From: Salegentibacter salegens
Lineage (GTDB): Bacteria; Bacteroidota; Bacteroidia; Flavobacteriales; Flavobacteriaceae
Direction: 5' to 3'
Length of the DNA: 64,000 nucleotides
NCBI RefSeq assembly: GCF_900142975.1
Contig: NZ_LT670848.1
Span: 1,922,001-1,986,000, forward strand
Shown here: positions 1 through 8,552 of the stretch, in pieces
Numbering within the stretch: position 1 is the first letter of the stretch
How the letters are laid out: each line of letters opens with the position of its first letter
Notes under the pieces: model-generated
What the model was told of the DNA's origin: nothing
The model's database searches: none
Seen by the model: the letters and a program-made list of their open reading frames with translations, nothing else
Made by a program: the position numbers and the translations under genes

Positions 1-92
1 GATCAAAAGCACCTCGAAGTTCAACACCTATTCCTGAGGCAGGCGCAATGCCATCATGCCCAAAACCTAAGGGCCTTGTAGGAAGTTTAAGC

Positions 93-123
93 TTTGTTCT
101 AAGATGAATATGTCTTATATTTG
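93..123 (+). promoter_or_regulatory. Bacteroidota-type promoter of the IS1595 transposase
   Basis: TTTG at 93-96 (inside the left terminal repeat) is followed after exactly 19 bases by TATATTTG at 116-123. This matches the Bacteroidota -33 TTTG / -7 TAnnTTTG consensus with correct spacing. The transposase ATG lies 18 bases downstream. Confidence 0.75.
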
Positions 124-140
124 TGTAAAACTATATAGAT

Positions 141-1136
141 ATGATACCTTCAGATTTCAGGGATTTTTTCGTTAATAGTCCAGCGACTGTTCAACAAGAG
201 ATAGTGGCTTCGTTGCTATCATTGTCTTTGCAAGAAAGTGAAGTAAAGGACAGCAACGAGGCAAAAGCAGTTACCTGTCCTCATTGCTCAGAAAAGCGTG
301 TTCGTGCCAATGGCAAGCTCAAAGGCGTTCAACGCTATGTTTGCAATGGCTGTAAGAAGAATTTCAGTGAGACCACAGGTAAGTTTTGGTATAATATAAA
401 AAAGAAAGAGAAGTTAAATCGGTATTTATACTGTTTGTTGTCGGGCTACAGTATCAGGAAAAGTGCAGAAGAGACGGAGATATCAATTCAAACGTCCTTT
501 GATTGGAGACATAAATTGCTCACGTCATTTTCCAGTGTTTCGGTAGAAGAGTTTCAGGGCATAGTCGAAAGCGATGACCTGTTCTTTGCCTACTCAGAAA
601 AAGGAGGACGTCATTTAGGTAGAAAACCGAAAATGCGAGGAGAAAAAGCAAGCAAAGCAGGCATAAGTGATGAAAAAGTAGCTGTAGTGGCAACTTGTGA
701 TAGATCTGGAAACAAAGACTTTAAAGTGGCCACAAGAGGTCGTATCAGTAAAGAGGATCTGAATAGAATACTTAAAGGGAAACTTGATAAAGCTGACGTA
801 CTCTGCAGCGACAGCCATAGAAGTTATGGTGCTTTTGCAAAAGCCAACACAATTGCCCATAAAAAGTTCAACACCTCAAAGGGACAGCGAACCGTAGATA
901 AGGTGTACCATGTCCAGAATGTAAACAATATGGATATGAGATTGAGAAAGTTCATGGATTCTTTCAATGGGGTAGCTACAAAATACTTACAGAATTACTT
1001 GAATTGGTTCTTGGTACTTGAAAAAATCAAGAACTCAACCAGTAAAATGGCAACAGTTACAGCCATTGCCTTTGCTTCAAATAGCGCATGGTACGAGTAC
1101 AAACAACAACTATTCAATATGCTAATTAGAACTTAG
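141..1136 (+). CDS. IS1595-family (ISXO2-like) transposase
   Basis: A 331-residue transposase. The N-terminal third has a zinc ribbon with two Cys pairs, CPHC near residue 46 and CNGC near residue 68, as in ISXO2-like proteins. The rest is the DDE-type catalytic domain; candidate acidic residues lie in IVESDDLFF and VLCSDSHRSYG, followed by the family-typical VYHVQNVNNMDMRLRKFM block. Length fits the family (about 300-330 aa). The stop codon lies two bases before the right end of the element. It appears intact and probably active. Confidence 0.92.
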   Translation: MIPSDFRDFFVNSPATVQQEIVASLLSLSLQESEVKDSNEAKAVTCPHCSEKRVRANGKLKGVQRYVCNGCKKNFSETTGKFWYNIKKKEKLNRYLYCLLSGYSIRKSAEETEISIQTSFDWRHKLLTSFSSVSVEEFQGIVESDDLFFAYSEKGGRHLGRKPKMRGEKASKAGISDEKVAVVATCDRSGNKDFKVATRGRISKEDLNRILKGKLDKADVLCSDSHRSYGAFAKANTIAHKKFNTSKGQRTVDKVYHVQNVNNMDMRLRKFMDSFNGVATKYLQNYLNWFLVLEKIKNSTSKMATVTAIAFASNSAWYEYKQQLFNMLIRT

Positions 1137-1561
1137 CCGAAGTTTATTAATCCATGCTGGGTGGAATCGTTCCATAAATGTTCCAAAAGGAAGAAGAAAT
1201 TTACCGGCACGAACCGTCATATTCTTATTTAAAACGTACATAACATCTGCATATTCCAAACCTACTTCCAACTCGTTGTTTTCAAGTACAAATTCAAGTT
1301 CAGCTTCAAACATAAGTCGGTCGGAATGTTTAAAAAGAAAAATAGGAGCAAATGCAGAACCAACGTATGAAGATTCCTTTTCACCTTCAGCACTCATAAA
1401 GTTTAATCCAGTGTGACCATAACCCCTGATCATAAACTGGGTTTTACTTGGCTTGTATGGTTCCGATGTCGAAGAACTATCCGTCTCAAAGTCATTGTAT
1501 GTTTGACTATAAACGGTACTGCCAAAAATAATTACAGCAATTAATGTTAAAAGATTTTTCA

Positions 1562-1990
1562 TTATTTAAGTGTTCTTATATAATTAATAATTTCCCAACG
1601 TTTTTTTTCTGGAATAGATGTCTTATAAGATGGCATGGGTGAACGCCCTTGTTCTATCTTCCAGAAAATGGCACCATCAGTTTGAGATTGAACTGCTTCA
1701 CTAGTCAAATCTGCTGGCTTAGGTGTTAGTCCAGCACCTGCCATTCCATCACCTTTACCTTTTGGGCCGTGACATACCAAGCACAACATCTTATAAATCT
1801 TCTTTCCCGAAGCAGCTGCATTGGCATCACTCTTAAGAGGGTTCACGATTTTATCAGCACTTGCTGGAGCTACCCATTTCTTTTGTTGTATAGCTTCATA
1901 ATCATTTTTTGGTCCGTATGCGAAACTTACAAGCAATGCATAGAGCAGGCCTGTAAATGTGATACTGATTAAGATTCTTTTTGTTTTCAT
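1562..1990 (-). CDS. Small exported c-type cytochrome
   Basis: A 142-residue protein with an N-terminal hydrophobic export/anchor segment (ILISITFTGLLYALLVSFAYG) and one class I cytochrome c domain. The haem attachment motif is CLVCHG around residue 70, followed by GKGDGMAGAGLTPKPADL, and a C-terminal block with PMPSYKTSIPEKKRWEIINYI; the Met is the likely sixth ligand. It would carry electrons in the periplasm. It overlaps the disrupted porin gene by one base, and the pair sits in a copper/redox island. The electron partner cannot be told from sequence; the multicopper oxidase at 13.1-14.8 kb is one candidate. Confidence 0.9.
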   Translation of the reverse strand: MKTKRILISITFTGLLYALLVSFAYGPKNDYEAIQQKKWVAPASADKIVNPLKSDANAAASGKKIYKMLCLVCHGPKGKGDGMAGAGLTPKPADLTSEAVQSQTDGAIFWKIEQGRSPMPSYKTSIPEKKRWEIINYIRTLK

Positions 1991-2269
1991 TTTATTGGTT
2001 TTTAAGTTGTTATTCTGATAGTTTTAAATTCTATGAGCATCAATGCAAGGTAACAAGACTGTCCATTTTTTATTGTTATTCCTGACCGTGATCAAATTAC
2101 AGGAATAATTCTAGAAGTAATTACAGGTGGATCCTTCATCTTTTCTATGGTCAGCAAAATGTATATGGGGTCTTCTTGGTTTAAATATTAACCAATTATC
2201 CCATCCTTATCAATAACTACTTCAAAGTAATGGTAGCTAACTACATTCTTCATCACTTCGTTCATTCCA

Positions 2270-2338
2270 CTACGTTGTTCTTTGTCCAATTTTAACAATC
2301 GCTGCATTTTCTTTGCAATTGGGAACATTTATAACCAT
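2270..2338 (-). other. Possible short leader or gene remnant downstream of repeat 1
   Basis: An ATG three bases from the end of the promoter-like repeat (2341-2405) opens a 22-codon frame (MVINVPNCKEN...QRTT). In another frame a 46-codon ORF (2188-2328, starting MFPIAKKMQRLLKL) continues leftward. The matching repeat near 16.2 kb is also followed, at the same 3-base distance, by a 22-codon ORF. These may be remains of the same small gene, frameshifted here, or leader peptides. No function is recognised. Confidence 0.3.
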
Positions 2339-2340
2339 AT

Positions 2341-2405
2341 TAAAGATCAATAATCCAAATGCATGTAGGGGTTACATAAATTCTTAGGAAGTTACATCAT
2401 TCACA
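2341..2405 (-). promoter_or_regulatory. Promoter-like direct repeat, copy 1
   Basis: This ~65-bp sequence recurs at 16180-16244 in the same orientation with roughly 90% identity. It contains GTTACAT twice (2371-2377 and 2391-2397), 20 bases apart or about two helical turns, which is the sort of arrangement bound by tandem response-regulator dimers. On the minus strand it includes TGCATTTG, one base from the TAnnTTTG -7 consensus, and leads into short ORFs. I infer a shared regulatory region, probably metal-responsive; the regulator is not identified. Confidence 0.5.
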
Positions 2406-2586
2406 CTTTTAGTTAAATATGTTATTCTCTACTTTAAAATTTAAAATTATCATAAAACGAGACTATTAAATATGATGAAAGTCAGGTATTGGAGAATTTT
2501 CCAACACGCTTATCAATATAAATGTTCCTGCCATATCCCTTATATATCTGTTGATCATAATTTGGAATTTTGATTTATAAATTATC

Positions 2587-2952
2587 TTAATGGTTTAATC
2601 CTACGAGCATTACACCAGCCATTGTTGCCACCATTACCGGAGCCCACCATCCTATTTGTGAAAATCCCATATGGTTGCCATTAGGTCTATTTCGGATTTT
2701 GGTGAAATTTTTCGGGTTTTTGTTGAAAACGCTGAGACATTCTTCTGAATCAAAATAATAGGTAGTGCCTTTATATTCCTGCATTATGGCAACAACAGGT
2801 TCTAGCGGTACCCCGCAAACAGGATCTGTATAGGGATTGGTAGCGAAATTGGTATACATCCTGTTCGTGGAACAGGATGATGTTCCCACTAGAATACTGG
2901 CAATTATTCCCAATAGGAGTGTTCTGTGTGTTAGTAACTTCATGGTTCTCAT
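2587..2952 (-). CDS. YHS-domain lipoprotein
   Basis: A 121-residue lipoprotein. A hydrophobic segment ends in the lipobox-like VGTSSC near residue 27. The middle carries a YHS domain: DPVCGVPLEP, then GTTYYFDSEECLSVFNKNP, the usual C-x-C layout of these small metal-binding modules found in copper and mercury systems. A C-terminal hydrophobic stretch (WWAPVMVATMAGVMLVGL) could be a membrane helix. It probably binds or hands on a metal ion at the cell envelope. ATGs exist at residues 1 and 4; either could start it. It stands alone between spacers, on the same strand as the rest of the island. Confidence 0.8.
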   Translation of the reverse strand: MRTMKLLTHRTLLLGIIASILVGTSSCSTNRMYTNFATNPYTDPVCGVPLEPVVAIMQEYKGTTYYFDSEECLSVFNKNPKNFTKIRNRPNGNHMGFSQIGWWAPVMVATMAGVMLVGLNH

Positions 2953-3041
2953 TTATACTTCTTTGGTTATTAGTTTGAGATTTTTTAGCGTAATTTTATT
3001 TTTAAAAGTTGTCTGCCCGGTTTAAATGGGCCATAGTATAT

Positions 3042-3659
3042 CTACTTTATATTCCTCACCTTGATAAGTTTCACAATATCCCTCCATAAGTTAATAACCT
3101 CAATCTTTGTGAACCCGGCTTTTTTAAGGTTATCTACAGTTTGACGGTTAATGTTGGCACCCCAGATATTGAGGGGTAAAAAATTAAACCAGTCCATTAA
3201 CCGACCAAGGACTTTTTGTTTGCTTCGCACATGCTCCAGCATCAGAAGTTGGCCACCAGGTTTTAAAACGCTCCTGATTTCCTGCAATCCTTTTACCGGA
3301 TCGGGCACCGAACAAAAAACGCAGCTGGTTACCACTGTATCAAAAGTGTTGTCATCAAAAATCATATTTTGGGCATCCATTTCTATAAAAATGATATTAC
3401 GTTTAACATTCTGATATTTGGATTTCGCCTTTTTGAGCATATTTTTGCTAAAGTCAATAGCGGTAAGTTTTACCTCTTCGGGATAGTAGGGAATGTTTTT
3501 TCCGGTGCCAACGCCAATTTCAAGCGTATTGCCGGTTACCTGGCTGGTAAGTTCCCGTCGCCATTTAGAAAATTTGGCAGTTTCCATAGGCCTTTCCATC
3601 CAATCGTAGTATCTGGCTACACGATTGTAACGATTTTTTATTTGCTCTGGTTTAGTCAT
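3042..3659 (-). CDS. Class I SAM-dependent methyltransferase (UbiE-like fold)
   Basis: A 205-residue protein with the class I methyltransferase core: motif I LEIGVGTGKNIPYYP near residue 46, the acidic end of strand 2 in LTAIDFSKNM, IEMDAQNMIFDDNTFDTVV, and LKPGGQLLMLEHVRS. This arrangement is typical of UbiE/COQ5-like enzymes annotated in metal-resistance islands. The substrate is not predictable. CVFCSVPDP after the third motif is common in this subgroup. No overlap with neighbours; a repeat-rich spacer lies upstream. Confidence 0.85.
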   Translation of the reverse strand: MTKPEQIKNRYNRVARYYDWMERPMETAKFSKWRRELTSQVTGNTLEIGVGTGKNIPYYPEEVKLTAIDFSKNMLKKAKSKYQNVKRNIIFIEMDAQNMIFDDNTFDTVVTSCVFCSVPDPVKGLQEIRSVLKPGGQLLMLEHVRSKQKVLGRLMDWFNFLPLNIWGANINRQTVDNLKKAGFTKIEVINLWRDIVKLIKVRNIK

Positions 3660-4151
3660 GATCCTATCTTTTTAATCCCTCATTGAGGGTTTAATTCCCC
3701 GAGGCCTGCCCGAAATGAATTTCATTCAGGCGAGCTTGCCTCGAATTTTTAAAAGTATTTTCCAGTTCATACCTCATGGGCTTGCCCCGAGGTTCTTGAT
3801 TCTATAAATTTTTACTCGAATGCTTGCCCCCGAATCCGCCTACCGTGCCGGTAACGAAAGTCGATTTTTAGAAATATTTTATTTTTCTAATTTTACATCT
3901 GCCAAATCGCCGTAAAAGAGATTACATATACCGTTCTATGGGGCCCACGACAACCCCTGATTGGATTCGGCGCTCCACAGGTTCTGGTCCGCGTAGTCAC
4001 TATTTTCATAATTATTGTACTGGAAGACCTAATATAATCCAGATATGCATTCCTCCCTGTAATATAAAATTCTATGAGCTGTATAACCTGCATCCTAGAG
4101 GTTGTTTATGGCCGTTGATGACTGTGGATCATTGCAAAAAACATCCTGGGG
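3660..4151. other. Gene-poor spacer with palindromic repeat
   Basis: Positions about 3672-3880 are a G/C-richer, palindrome-rich stretch that differs from the A/T-rich surroundings. Examples are CCTCATTGAGG, GCCTGCCCGAAATG with its near mirror CATTCAGGCGAGC, and two variants of CTTGCCCCGAGG. It looks like a dispersed intergenic repeat of the kind common in flavobacteria. From about 3890 to 4150 only short frames are present; none has recognisable homology, and the segment may be debris from the truncated rhodanese gene at its right. Confidence 0.45.
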
Positions 4152-4370
4152 TTATTTTTGTCCAATTCTTCCGATCAATTCGTCATAGGGAATGTTTTTT
4201 GAGCCTGGAATAGTTACTCCATCAGAGGTATCAGGTTTTCGTGCATAGATAATAGACAAATCCTTCATGTGGTGCGGATATACTTCTAACTCACCAACCG
4301 TAAGCAATGATTGTCCAGCTTTTATCGATGACCCAAAATTTAATTTAATTTTAAACCTAGTAAAATAAGA
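4152..4370 (-). pseudogene. Rhodanese-like domain remnant
   Basis: The minus-strand frame ends IPGSKNIPYDELIGRIGQK and stops. IPGSxNIPxDEL is the signature that closes the first half of a rhodanese domain, but the catalytic-loop half (with Cys) that should follow is missing. The upstream residues are divergent and no convincing start codon is present apart from ones overlapping the DUF2892 gene in another frame. DUF2892 and rhodanese domains are often fused or adjacent (YgaP-like), so this is probably a truncated partner. Confidence 0.45.
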
Positions 4371-4375
4371 AGCAA

Positions 4376-4567
4376 CTAATCCTTCACACCAAGTTTTGCT
4401 AAAATAATATCCATTAAACACCATTTTGTAATTGAAGACTGTAGCAAATTTGCTCCTACAAATGCCGTAAACCACAACCAGTTTATATTTACGTAAATGG
4501 CTAGTAATAAGCTTATAAGTATAAATGATCCTACAATGGCTCTAAAAACTCTATTTTTATTTTTCAT
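4376..4567 (-). CDS. DUF2892 (YgaP-like) inner-membrane protein
   Basis: A 63-residue protein with the DUF2892 layout: basic N-terminus (MKNKNRVFRAIVGSF), two hydrophobic helices (ILISLLLAIYVNI and LWFTAFVGANLLQSS), then a conserved C-terminal block KWCLMDIILAKLG. Small proteins of this family are membrane partners of rhodanese domains in sulfur and metal stress loci, which suits the rhodanese-like remnant just downstream. Length is normal for the stand-alone form, so I consider it intact. Confidence 0.75.
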   Translation of the reverse strand: MKNKNRVFRAIVGSFILISLLLAIYVNINWLWFTAFVGANLLQSSITKWCLMDIILAKLGVKD

Positions 4568-4579
4568 GATTATTTATGT

Positions 4580-4711
4580 TTAATTTGATTTTTTTATGTT
4601 TAATGTAGTCAAATGAATATGTGACAGCGTTTTTAGTTCGGCATTAAAATCTTTGATTGATTCAATTAATACATCCACATTTTCTTTTGTTAACAAGGCA
4701 TAAAACTTCCT
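4580..4711 (-). pseudogene. Remnant of a second PII-like gene (C-terminal part)
   Basis: The minus strand encodes FYALLTKENVDVLIESIKDF followed by NAELKTLSHIHLTTLNIKK and a stop at 4580-4582. This aligns with the C-terminal half of the intact neighbour (FFSFTKEELIAPVFELIKEY, then NKNLPTSNPVRVAVVGIE). No start codon precedes it. In another frame, around 4699-4737, the strand reads INRLVRGIAGSFM, which resembles the N-terminus of a DUF2892 protein. The stretch looks like a deletion junction joining two broken genes. Confidence 0.5.
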
Positions 4712-4759
4712 GCTATTCCTCGTACTAATCTATTTATCCTCTTTTTTTATTTTTATGGA

Positions 4760-5065
4760 TTAAATAAATTGCTCGATCCCCACAACAGCAACCCTAACCG
4801 GATTACTTGTTGGGAGGTTCTTATTATATTCTTTAATGAGTTCAAAAACCGGGGCTATAAGTTCCTCTTTCGTAAAAGAAAAGAAGAGCAAAGATTCATC
4901 ACCACTCCGTTCTCCTGGAAACCAACTTTGAGCTGCAATAAAAGAATTTGTATTTTTATAGCCTTCTATATTAGAACTACTGAAAGCTTCAATTTCTGCC
5001 TCTTTCAATATTCTTAATACATCCTTTTGAAATTCTGCAACGGCAGTTATAATTAATAACTTCAT
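4760..5065 (-). CDS. Efflux-associated PII-like (ferredoxin-fold) protein
   Basis: A 101-residue protein with the beta-alpha-beta pattern of PII-like signalling domains: MKLLIITAVAEFQKDVLRIL, a central variable loop, LLFFSFTKEELIAPVFELIK and a final strand VRVAVVGIE. It has no obvious T-loop tyrosine motif of GlnB. Small PII-like proteins sit next to RND efflux pumps in both proteobacteria (DUF3240 beside CzcA) and Bacteroidota, and this one lies 56 bases downstream of the pump gene on the same strand. It probably senses a metal or small ligand and modulates the pump. Function is inferred from position. Confidence 0.65.
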   Translation of the reverse strand: MKLLIITAVAEFQKDVLRILKEAEIEAFSSSNIEGYKNTNSFIAAQSWFPGERSGDESLLFFSFTKEELIAPVFELIKEYNKNLPTSNPVRVAVVGIEQFI

Positions 5066-5121
5066 AATGTTTTTATTTTATATTTAACCTTAAAGGACTT
5101 TTAATTTTTATGAGCGAAACC

Positions 5122-8100
5122 TTATTTATAATTTTTCTTTTCAATCATATAATATACCAGGGGTACTACCAGCAATGTAAGTACGGTAGAAACAATGGTC
5201 CCTCCCATAAGGGAGATTGCAAGCCCCTGGAAAATAGGGTCAAACAGAATCACAAAAGCACCTATCACCACAGTCCCTGCTGTAAGCAAAATGGGTGTGG
5301 TCCTTACTGCTCCGGCTTCTATTACCGCCTGTTTTAGCGGAATATCATCTTCAAGCCTTAAATTCACGAAATCTATTAATAGTACCGAGTTCCTTACCAT
5401 GATTCCTGCCAGCGCGATCATTCCAATAAAGGAAGTGGCCGTAAAGAATGCCCCCATGATCCAGTGGCCCAGAACTATCCCCACTAATGATAGTGGAATG
5501 GCTACCATCATTACTAGTGGGGCTTTGAAGTTCTGGAACCAGCCAACAATAAGAATATAGATGATTATGATTGCCCCGAGAAAGGCTATTCCCAGATCCC
5601 TGAATACTTCAAGGGTGATTTGCCATTCCCCATCCCATTTCACGGTATAATCGTCTTCATACTGTGGTTGTTCCAGATAAAGCTCGTTCATGCTGTAACC
5701 CTTCGGAAGTTCAATTTCTTTAAGTTTTTCTTCCATCCCAAGGATAGCATAAACGGGGCTTTCCAGTTCTCCGGCCATATCGGCCATTACATAAACCACG
5801 CGTTTCTGGTTTTTACGGTAGATGCTTTTATCAAGCGTTTTTTCTTTCACTTTTACCAAATCGCCCACCGAAACCATTTGCCCATTATTTGAAGCTATCT
5901 GAATCTGGGAAATATCACTTATTGAAGATTTTTCCTTTTCATCCAGGGCCAATACAATTCCTATTGGCTGGGTGGCATCTTCATCATAAAGAAAAGTGAT
6001 TGCCCTTTCTCCCAGGGCAGCTTTTAGGGTATATACAATTTGTTGAGGGGCAATGCCATTCAACATTGCCTTTTCTTTGTCTATTTCAAAATAATACTCG
6101 GTTTGATCGGCTTCTACCATCCAGTCAACATCAACCACATCTTGGGTATTGTTAAGGATAGTCTTTACTTCATTGGCGACTTCGATTTGTTTTTCATAAT
6201 CTGGCCCGTAAATTTCGGCTACGATGGTAGAGAGCACGGGTGGTCCCGGCGGTACTTCTACAACTTTTACATTGGCGCCATACTTTCCTGCTATTTTTTG
6301 AATGTCCGGTCTTAGCAATTTGGCAATATCATGGCTTTGAGCACTTCGGTCTCCTTTTTTAGTCAGGTTTACCTGAATATCGGCCGTATTACTGGCACCA
6401 CGTAAATCGTAATGCCTAACCAGTCCGTTAAAGGTGATTGGCGCCGAAGTACCCACATAACTTTGGTAATTAACGATTTCAGGACGTTGCGAGAGATACT
6501 GGCTGATCTCTTTGGTTACTACCGCTGTTCGTTCTAGGGTAGTGCCTTCTGGCATGTCTATAATAATTTGAAATTCATTTTTGTTATCAAAAGGCAACAT
6601 TTTCACCAAGACAGTTTCTGTAAAAAATAGAGCAATAGAGCCTAGTAAAAGTAAAAAGGTAATTCCTAAAAAGAGCCATCGTTTCTTAGGATTTTCAATC
6701 AGTGGCGTTTCAATCCTGGAATAGAGCCTGTATATAAAATTGTCTTCTAGGCGTACCTTTTTTTCTTCCTCCTGTTTTTGGCCTTTTTTAACCTTTTCGC
6801 GCAGAAAGATATATCCCAGGTACGGAGTAATGGTGAGGGCGACAAACAAGGATAAGATCATCGCGATGGAAGCACCAATGGGCATTGGGCTCATATAAGG
6901 CCCCATGAGTCCACTTACAAATGCCATTGGCAGTACTGAAGCAATTACTGTTAAGGTTGCCAGAATAGTGGGGTTCCCAACTTCATTAATGGCATAAATA
7001 GCAGCCTGTTTAAATGGCAAGCGCTTCATCTTGAAATGCCGGTGCATATTTTCGGCTATAATAATAGAATCATCTACCACAATCCCGGTTACAAATACCA
7101 GGGCAAAAAGGGTTATCCTATTAAGGGTATAATCCAGCATATAGTAACTAAGCAGGGTTAGGGCAAAGGTAATGGGGACCGAGAGGAATACTACCAGGCC
7201 GCCCCGCCAACCCATAGCAAGCATTACCACCAGGGTTACCGCTATAATCGCCCCTAAAAGGTGCATCAGCAGTTCCGACACCTTTTGGGAAGCGGTTTCG
7301 CCATAATTTCGGGTAACCTCTACATGAACATCATCGGGGATTAAAGAAGTTTTTAGATGTTCTACTTTTTCAAGGATCACATCGGCAATTTTCATGGCAT
7401 CGGCCCCTTTTCTTTTAGCTACCGAAATGGTCACTGCAGGGTATTCTGAGGAGTAGTCTGCCGCCTGCTCTTCGGCCTGGCCATATCCAAAATTAACATA
7501 TTCCTTGGGTATTTCAGGTCCGTCCACAACCTTGGCAACCTGTTTCAGATAAACCGGCTGTTTGCCCTGCACCCCTACAATAAGGTTCTCGACATCTTTT
7601 GCTGATTCTAGAAAACTACCTGTAGTTACAAGGAATTCTGAATCGTGTGAATCAAAACTTCCCGAAGAAAGTTGTTGATTGTTCGCTTTGATTTTTTCGG
7701 TAATGCCTAGAAAATCGACCCCGCTGGAAGCCATTTTATCTTTATCAAGTACCACCCTTACTTGGCGGCTTCGACCCCCTATTTTTTTGGTAACAGAGAC
7801 ATCCGGTACTTTTTCAATTTCCTGAGTAAGCTCATTGGCTATTTGTCTAAGCTGGTAGTCGTTATAATTCTCACTCCAAAGCGTGAGTCCCAAAACGGGA
7901 ACATCATCAATGGATCTGGTTTTTACTAGAGGCTGGGTAACATTGGATGGCATCTGATCCATATTTTTCATCAGCTCGTTATAGAGCTTCACATAAGAAC
8001 GCTCCATATCTTCGCCCACATAAAACTGGACGATAACCATCCCCTGTTCCTTCATGGAAGTAGAATACACATATTCTACCCCCTTAATATTTGAAATTAT

Positions 8101-8322
8101 TTTTTCCAGAGGTTTGGTAACCCGTGATTCCACCTCGGTCGGGCTGGCTCCCGGGTACCCGACGAATATGTCGGCCATGGGAACGTTTATTTGTGGCTCT
8201 TCCTCGCGCGGAATTAAAAACGAACTGTAAACCCCCACTACCATGAACACAATCATGAGGAGTACCGTAAGTTTTGAACTTATAAAACCTTTGGCAATTT
8301 TACCTGCTAATCCTTCTTTCAT
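5122..8322 (-). CDS. RND-family efflux pump, inner-membrane subunit (AcrB/acriflavin-resistance family)
   Basis: A proton-driven inner-membrane pump of 1066 residues from the chosen start. TM1 (LTVLLMIVFMVVGVYSSFL) is followed by the first porter domain (REEEPQINVPMADIFVGYPG), the TM4 acidic relay in GIVVDDSIIIAENMHRH, a second TM1-like helix (RWLFLGITFLLLLGSIAL) and a C-terminal bundle with GIMVRNSVLLIDFVN. The reading frame extends upstream to 8385, but the extra 21 residues are not hydrophobic or conserved-looking; MKEGLAGKIAKG at 8322 gives the usual RND start. With the adaptor and TolC genes it forms a tripartite exporter. Neighbours point to metals or stress compounds, though the relay (DD) fits drug-type as well as metal-type pumps. 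Confidence 0.92.
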   Translation of the reverse strand: MKEGLAGKIAKGFISSKLTVLLMIVFMVVGVYSSFLIPREEEPQINVPMADIFVGYPGASPTEVESRVTKPLEKIISNIKGVEYVYSTSMKEQGMVIVQFYVGEDMERSYVKLYNELMKNMDQMPSNVTQPLVKTRSIDDVPVLGLTLWSENYNDYQLRQIANELTQEIEKVPDVSVTKKIGGRSRQVRVVLDKDKMASSGVDFLGITEKIKANNQQLSSGSFDSHDSEFLVTTGSFLESAKDVENLIVGVQGKQPVYLKQVAKVVDGPEIPKEYVNFGYGQAEEQAADYSSEYPAVTISVAKRKGADAMKIADVILEKVEHLKTSLIPDDVHVEVTRNYGETASQKVSELLMHLLGAIIAVTLVVMLAMGWRGGLVVFLSVPITFALTLLSYYMLDYTLNRITLFALVFVTGIVVDDSIIIAENMHRHFKMKRLPFKQAAIYAINEVGNPTILATLTVIASVLPMAFVSGLMGPYMSPMPIGASIAMILSLFVALTITPYLGYIFLREKVKKGQKQEEEKKVRLEDNFIYRLYSRIETPLIENPKKRWLFLGITFLLLLGSIALFFTETVLVKMLPFDNKNEFQIIIDMPEGTTLERTAVVTKEISQYLSQRPEIVNYQSYVGTSAPITFNGLVRHYDLRGASNTADIQVNLTKKGDRSAQSHDIAKLLRPDIQKIAGKYGANVKVVEVPPGPPVLSTIVAEIYGPDYEKQIEVANEVKTILNNTQDVVDVDWMVEADQTEYYFEIDKEKAMLNGIAPQQIVYTLKAALGERAITFLYDEDATQPIGIVLALDEKEKSSISDISQIQIASNNGQMVSVGDLVKVKEKTLDKSIYRKNQKRVVYVMADMAGELESPVYAILGMEEKLKEIELPKGYSMNELYLEQPQYEDDYTVKWDGEWQITLEVFRDLGIAFLGAIIIIYILIVGWFQNFKAPLVMMVAIPLSLVGIVLGHWIMGAFFTATSFIGMIALAGIMVRNSVLLIDFVNLRLEDDIPLKQAVIEAGAVRTTPILLTAGTVVIGAFVILFDPIFQGLAISLMGGTIVSTVLTLLVVPLVYYMIEKKNYK

Positions 8323-8552
8323 CTGTTGGTATTTATTTCTTTCTAAATGGTCAGATGTGATTTGCCAATTAATATTCGGTCCCAATAGCTATCGAGAGGA
8401 ATCCAGTATTGTCTTGGCTCATTTCATCTATATATTTTTAATGCTTTAAATCATTTTTTTTGCGTGTCCCCTTTAGGAGCCGGACTTTTTGAACTGCATG
8501 GCAGCTGGCTTCAACCTCCTGTTTAAGGCCAGGTACCTCCCGTAAAAAACCC

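Larger units (their letters stand above)
90..1138 (+). mobile_element. IS1595-family insertion sequence with 8-bp target duplication
   Basis: The element is 1049 bp. The same 8 bp, GAAGTTTA, occurs at 82-89 and 1139-1146. The ends are imperfect inverted repeats: AGCTTTGTTCTAA on the left and GGCTAAGTTCTAA (reverse complement) on the right. An 8-bp duplication and a single transposase ORF are normal for IS1595. It sits inside the porin gene, antisense to it. The clean duplication and in-frame restoration of the host gene suggest a fairly recent insertion. Confidence 0.93.
1..1562 (-). pseudogene. Outer-membrane porin-like gene disrupted by IS1595-family element
   Basis: The intact part (1139-1562) encodes a signal peptide ending near VYSQ, then a beta-barrel-like sequence with alternating hydrophobic residues (for example MFEAELEFVLENNELEVG) up to HPAWINKL, where it runs into the insertion element and gains a foreign tail LRLSSN. 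On the far side of the element, the minus strand of positions 1-89 continues in the same frame with PTRPLGFGHDGIAPASGIG and leaves the window. Removing the element and one 8-bp target copy restores one frame (INKL-PTRPLGFG). The start codon overlaps the cytochrome stop (TAATG), so the two genes were probably co-translated. It resembles flavobacterial porins that follow small cytochromes in metal-resistance loci; substrate unknown. Almost certainly non-functional now. Confidence 0.85.

Noticed and set aside
3893..4213. Overlapping frames of 60-90 codons
   Set aside because: Cys/Pro/Arg-rich composition without pattern, and frames on both strands overlap one another; treated as spacer.
8323..8385. 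N-terminal 21-residue extension of the RND pump
   Set aside because: Not hydrophobic, and the usual RND start pattern begins at the internal Met.
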